In this document: positions 63,265 to 64,000 of the stretch, one piece after another | Layout: each line of letters opens with the position of its first letter | How positions within the stretch are numbered: position 1 is the stretch's first letter | Source of the DNA: Marisediminitalea alba | GTDB taxonomy: Bacteria > Pseudomonadota > Gammaproteobacteria > Enterobacterales > Alteromonadaceae | Assembly: GCF_002993365.1 (NCBI RefSeq) | Contig: NZ_PVNP01000013.1 | Location: 114,254 to 178,253, forward strand | DNA: 64,000 bases | Direction of reading: 5' to 3' | Program-made: the position numbers and the translations under genes | Notes under the pieces: generated by a model | Told to the model about the DNA's origin: nothing | The model's input: only the letters and a program-made list of their open reading frames with translations | Databases searched by the model: none

Positions 63265-63504
63265 ATGCAGCCCCTTTTTAACACACTGGAACCTCAAGTG
63301 CTTTTCCAAGAAGTACCTGATGAAGTGTCGCTCGGCTTTACTATCACCGGTTGTAAACTACGTTGTGAAGGCTGCCATAGCGAAGAGATTTGGGACGGCA
63401 ACTTGGGAGTATCCCTAACGAATGAAGCATTTGCCGCTTACCTTAAAAAATATGAGGGCTTTATAACCTGTGTGCTCTTCTTTGGAGGTGAATGGCATGC
63501 AGAG
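63265..63504 (+). pseudogene. nrdG: NrdG, anaerobic ribonucleotide reductase activase, cut by an IS21-type element
   Basis: The first 80 codons of a radical-SAM activase remain, with the cluster motif CKLRCEGCHSEEIWD and a segment ending FFGGEWHAE at 63504. The next codons (TGC GTA TTC TGA) belong to the insertion sequence. Normal NrdG has about 155 residues, so half is missing. The ATG at 63265 is favoured over an in-frame TTG at 63253. The gene lies 192 bp after tnsE as cargo of the Tn7-like element, with FNR and NrdR sites before it. Confidence 0.82.
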
Positions 63505-64000
63505 TGCGTATTCTGATGTTCTCGATCGCTGATTCTGGCTAGCCCGATCAACTCTATTCCGGTCATTCGATCACAGACTTTTTCTTCACCACCCGATCAG
63601 TCTTTTATGCTTGTTAACTTCTTTTAATTTTAAAGAGGAAACAAGTATGTCAAAACCTACTGACATAGAACGCGTTAAAGCGGTTCTCTATCTTAAGCTT
63701 GATGAAAACCTCAGTAACCGGGACATCGCCAGGAGACTGAATGTGGGGGCTGCCACTATATCTGATATTCTCGGTAAATTCAGAACCCTGGATTGTGGCT
63801 GGCCGTTACCTGAGCATGCCTCCGATCAATGGCTACATCAGTCACTTTATCCTGACAGGAAAGCGGGCCGTATTAAACCTGATTATGGCCTGATGGATAT
63901 TGAACTGCGGCGTAAAGGTGTAACTAAACTGCTGCTCTGGGAGGAATATCAGGCTAATTACCCTGATGCTTGCTATAGCTACAGCCAGTTTTGCGACAAT
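63505..64000 (+). mobile_element. IS21-family insertion sequence, left part
   Basis: It begins with TGCGTATTCTGATG at 63505, inside nrdG, and shows the multiple repeated sites of IS21 ends: CGATCA at 63545-63550, 63568-63573 and 63594-63599, and a related CGATCG at 63523-63528. An istA gene starts at 63647. The right end and istB lie beyond the window. Confidence 0.85.
63647..64000 (+). CDS. istA: IS21-family transposase IstA, C-terminal part outside the window
   Basis: The first 118 codons show an N-terminal helix-turn-helix (LKLDENLSNRDIARRLNVGA, then ATISDIL) and the IS21 signature region DIELRRKGVTKLLLWEEYQ followed by YSQFCDN. In this family IstA is the DDE transposase, and IstB is an ATPase. 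AGAGGAA lies upstream of the ATG. Confidence 0.88.
   Translation, partial: MSKPTDIERVKAVLYLKLDENLSNRDIARRLNVGAATISDILGKFRTLDCGWPLPEHASDQWLHQSLYPDRKAGRIKPDYGLMDIELRRKGVTKLLLWEEYQANYPDACYSYSQFCDN

Larger units (their letters stand above)
57339..64000 (+). mobile_element. Tn7-like transposon in attTn7, left end outside the window
   Basis: The element begins with TGTAGATTGACA at 57339, 24 bp past the glmS stop codon, which is the usual Tn7 insertion distance. The bases just before (57334-57338, TCGGT) would be the target duplication. Next come TnsB-type repeats, then tnsA, tnsB, tnsC, tnsD and tnsE in the canonical order and direction reading away from glmS. This is the right end. The other end and the rest of the cargo lie beyond 64000. 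Because tnsA, tnsC and tnsD are damaged, the element should be unable to move by itself. Confidence 0.9.

Noticed and set aside
57339..63504. CRISPR-associated (RNA-guided) transposon
   Set aside because: No cas gene is present, and tnsE and a TnsD fragment point to a classical Tn7 layout. Cas genes farther out cannot be excluded.

Overview
The window looks like chromosome of a marine gammaproteobacterium of the Alteromonas/Alteromonadaceae type. The basis is gene order and protein character: cutA-dsbD and fxsA near groESL, a DeoR-type regulator directly before glmS, a split-alpha pntAA-pntAB-pntB set, and DUF3224, DUF5666 and DUF2971 proteins. No sequence search was possible, so the genus is an inference. 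No rRNA, tRNA or CRISPR array was found.

Layout. 1-796: start of a methyl-accepting chemotaxis protein (minus strand). 990-3843: cutA-dsbD (minus) and fxsA (plus). 3880-18000: an island between fxsA and groES. It holds a decayed TRAP transporter (dctP and dctM broken, dctQ open), a LacI regulator with a palindromic operator, an intact-looking hexuronate operon (uxaA, uxaC, uxuB-like, eda, kdgK), a secreted hydrolase with a LytS/LytTR pair, a TagD-like cytidylyltransferase with an SDR, and a 3' remnant that resembles a rhamnogalacturonan acetylesterase. I read it as an old pectin/uronate locus that is losing its uptake and depolymerising functions. 18125-20333: groESL with a sigma-32-type promoter. 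20340-23190: AT-richer, gene-poor DNA with a DUF2971 gene and a tiny two-gene operon. 23198-29637: a phosphoesterase lipoprotein, DUF3224, AraC regulator, FMN reductase and a sulfotransferase-GT61 fusion. 30150-32996: proton-translocating transhydrogenase. 33108-35544: a membrane-bound LuxR-type protein and a DUF5666 lipoprotein. 35616-39111: frdCAB of the Wolinella diheme type. 39436-51521: glpK, a pectinacetylesterase-like enzyme, a glutaredoxin-MauE fusion, speA, a serine hydrolase, an alkylation-repair pair (Ada-AlkA fusion and ogt), an EamA transporter and a GGDEF protein with an altered signature. 51720-57314: glmU, a Gfo/Idh oxidoreductase, a stop-interrupted gene, a DeoR regulator and glmS.

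57339-64000: a Tn7-like transposon sits at the standard attTn7 position, 24 bp past the glmS stop codon. Three head-to-tail 20-bp repeats at its end look like TnsB binding sites. tnsA carries one in-frame amber codon, tnsB is intact, tnsC and tnsD are fused by a large deletion, and tnsE is intact. Its first cargo gene is nrdG, the activase of the anaerobic ribonucleotide reductase, which keeps a perfect FNR box and two NrdR boxes spaced 32 bp apart. nrdG is cut by an IS21-family element that runs off the window.

The most interesting points are this stranded Tn7-like element with anaerobic RNR cargo, the eroding uronate island, the sulfotransferase-GT61 fusion, the TagD-like/SDR pair, the possible RNA switch before frdC and the tiny translationally coupled operon at 22551-22807.
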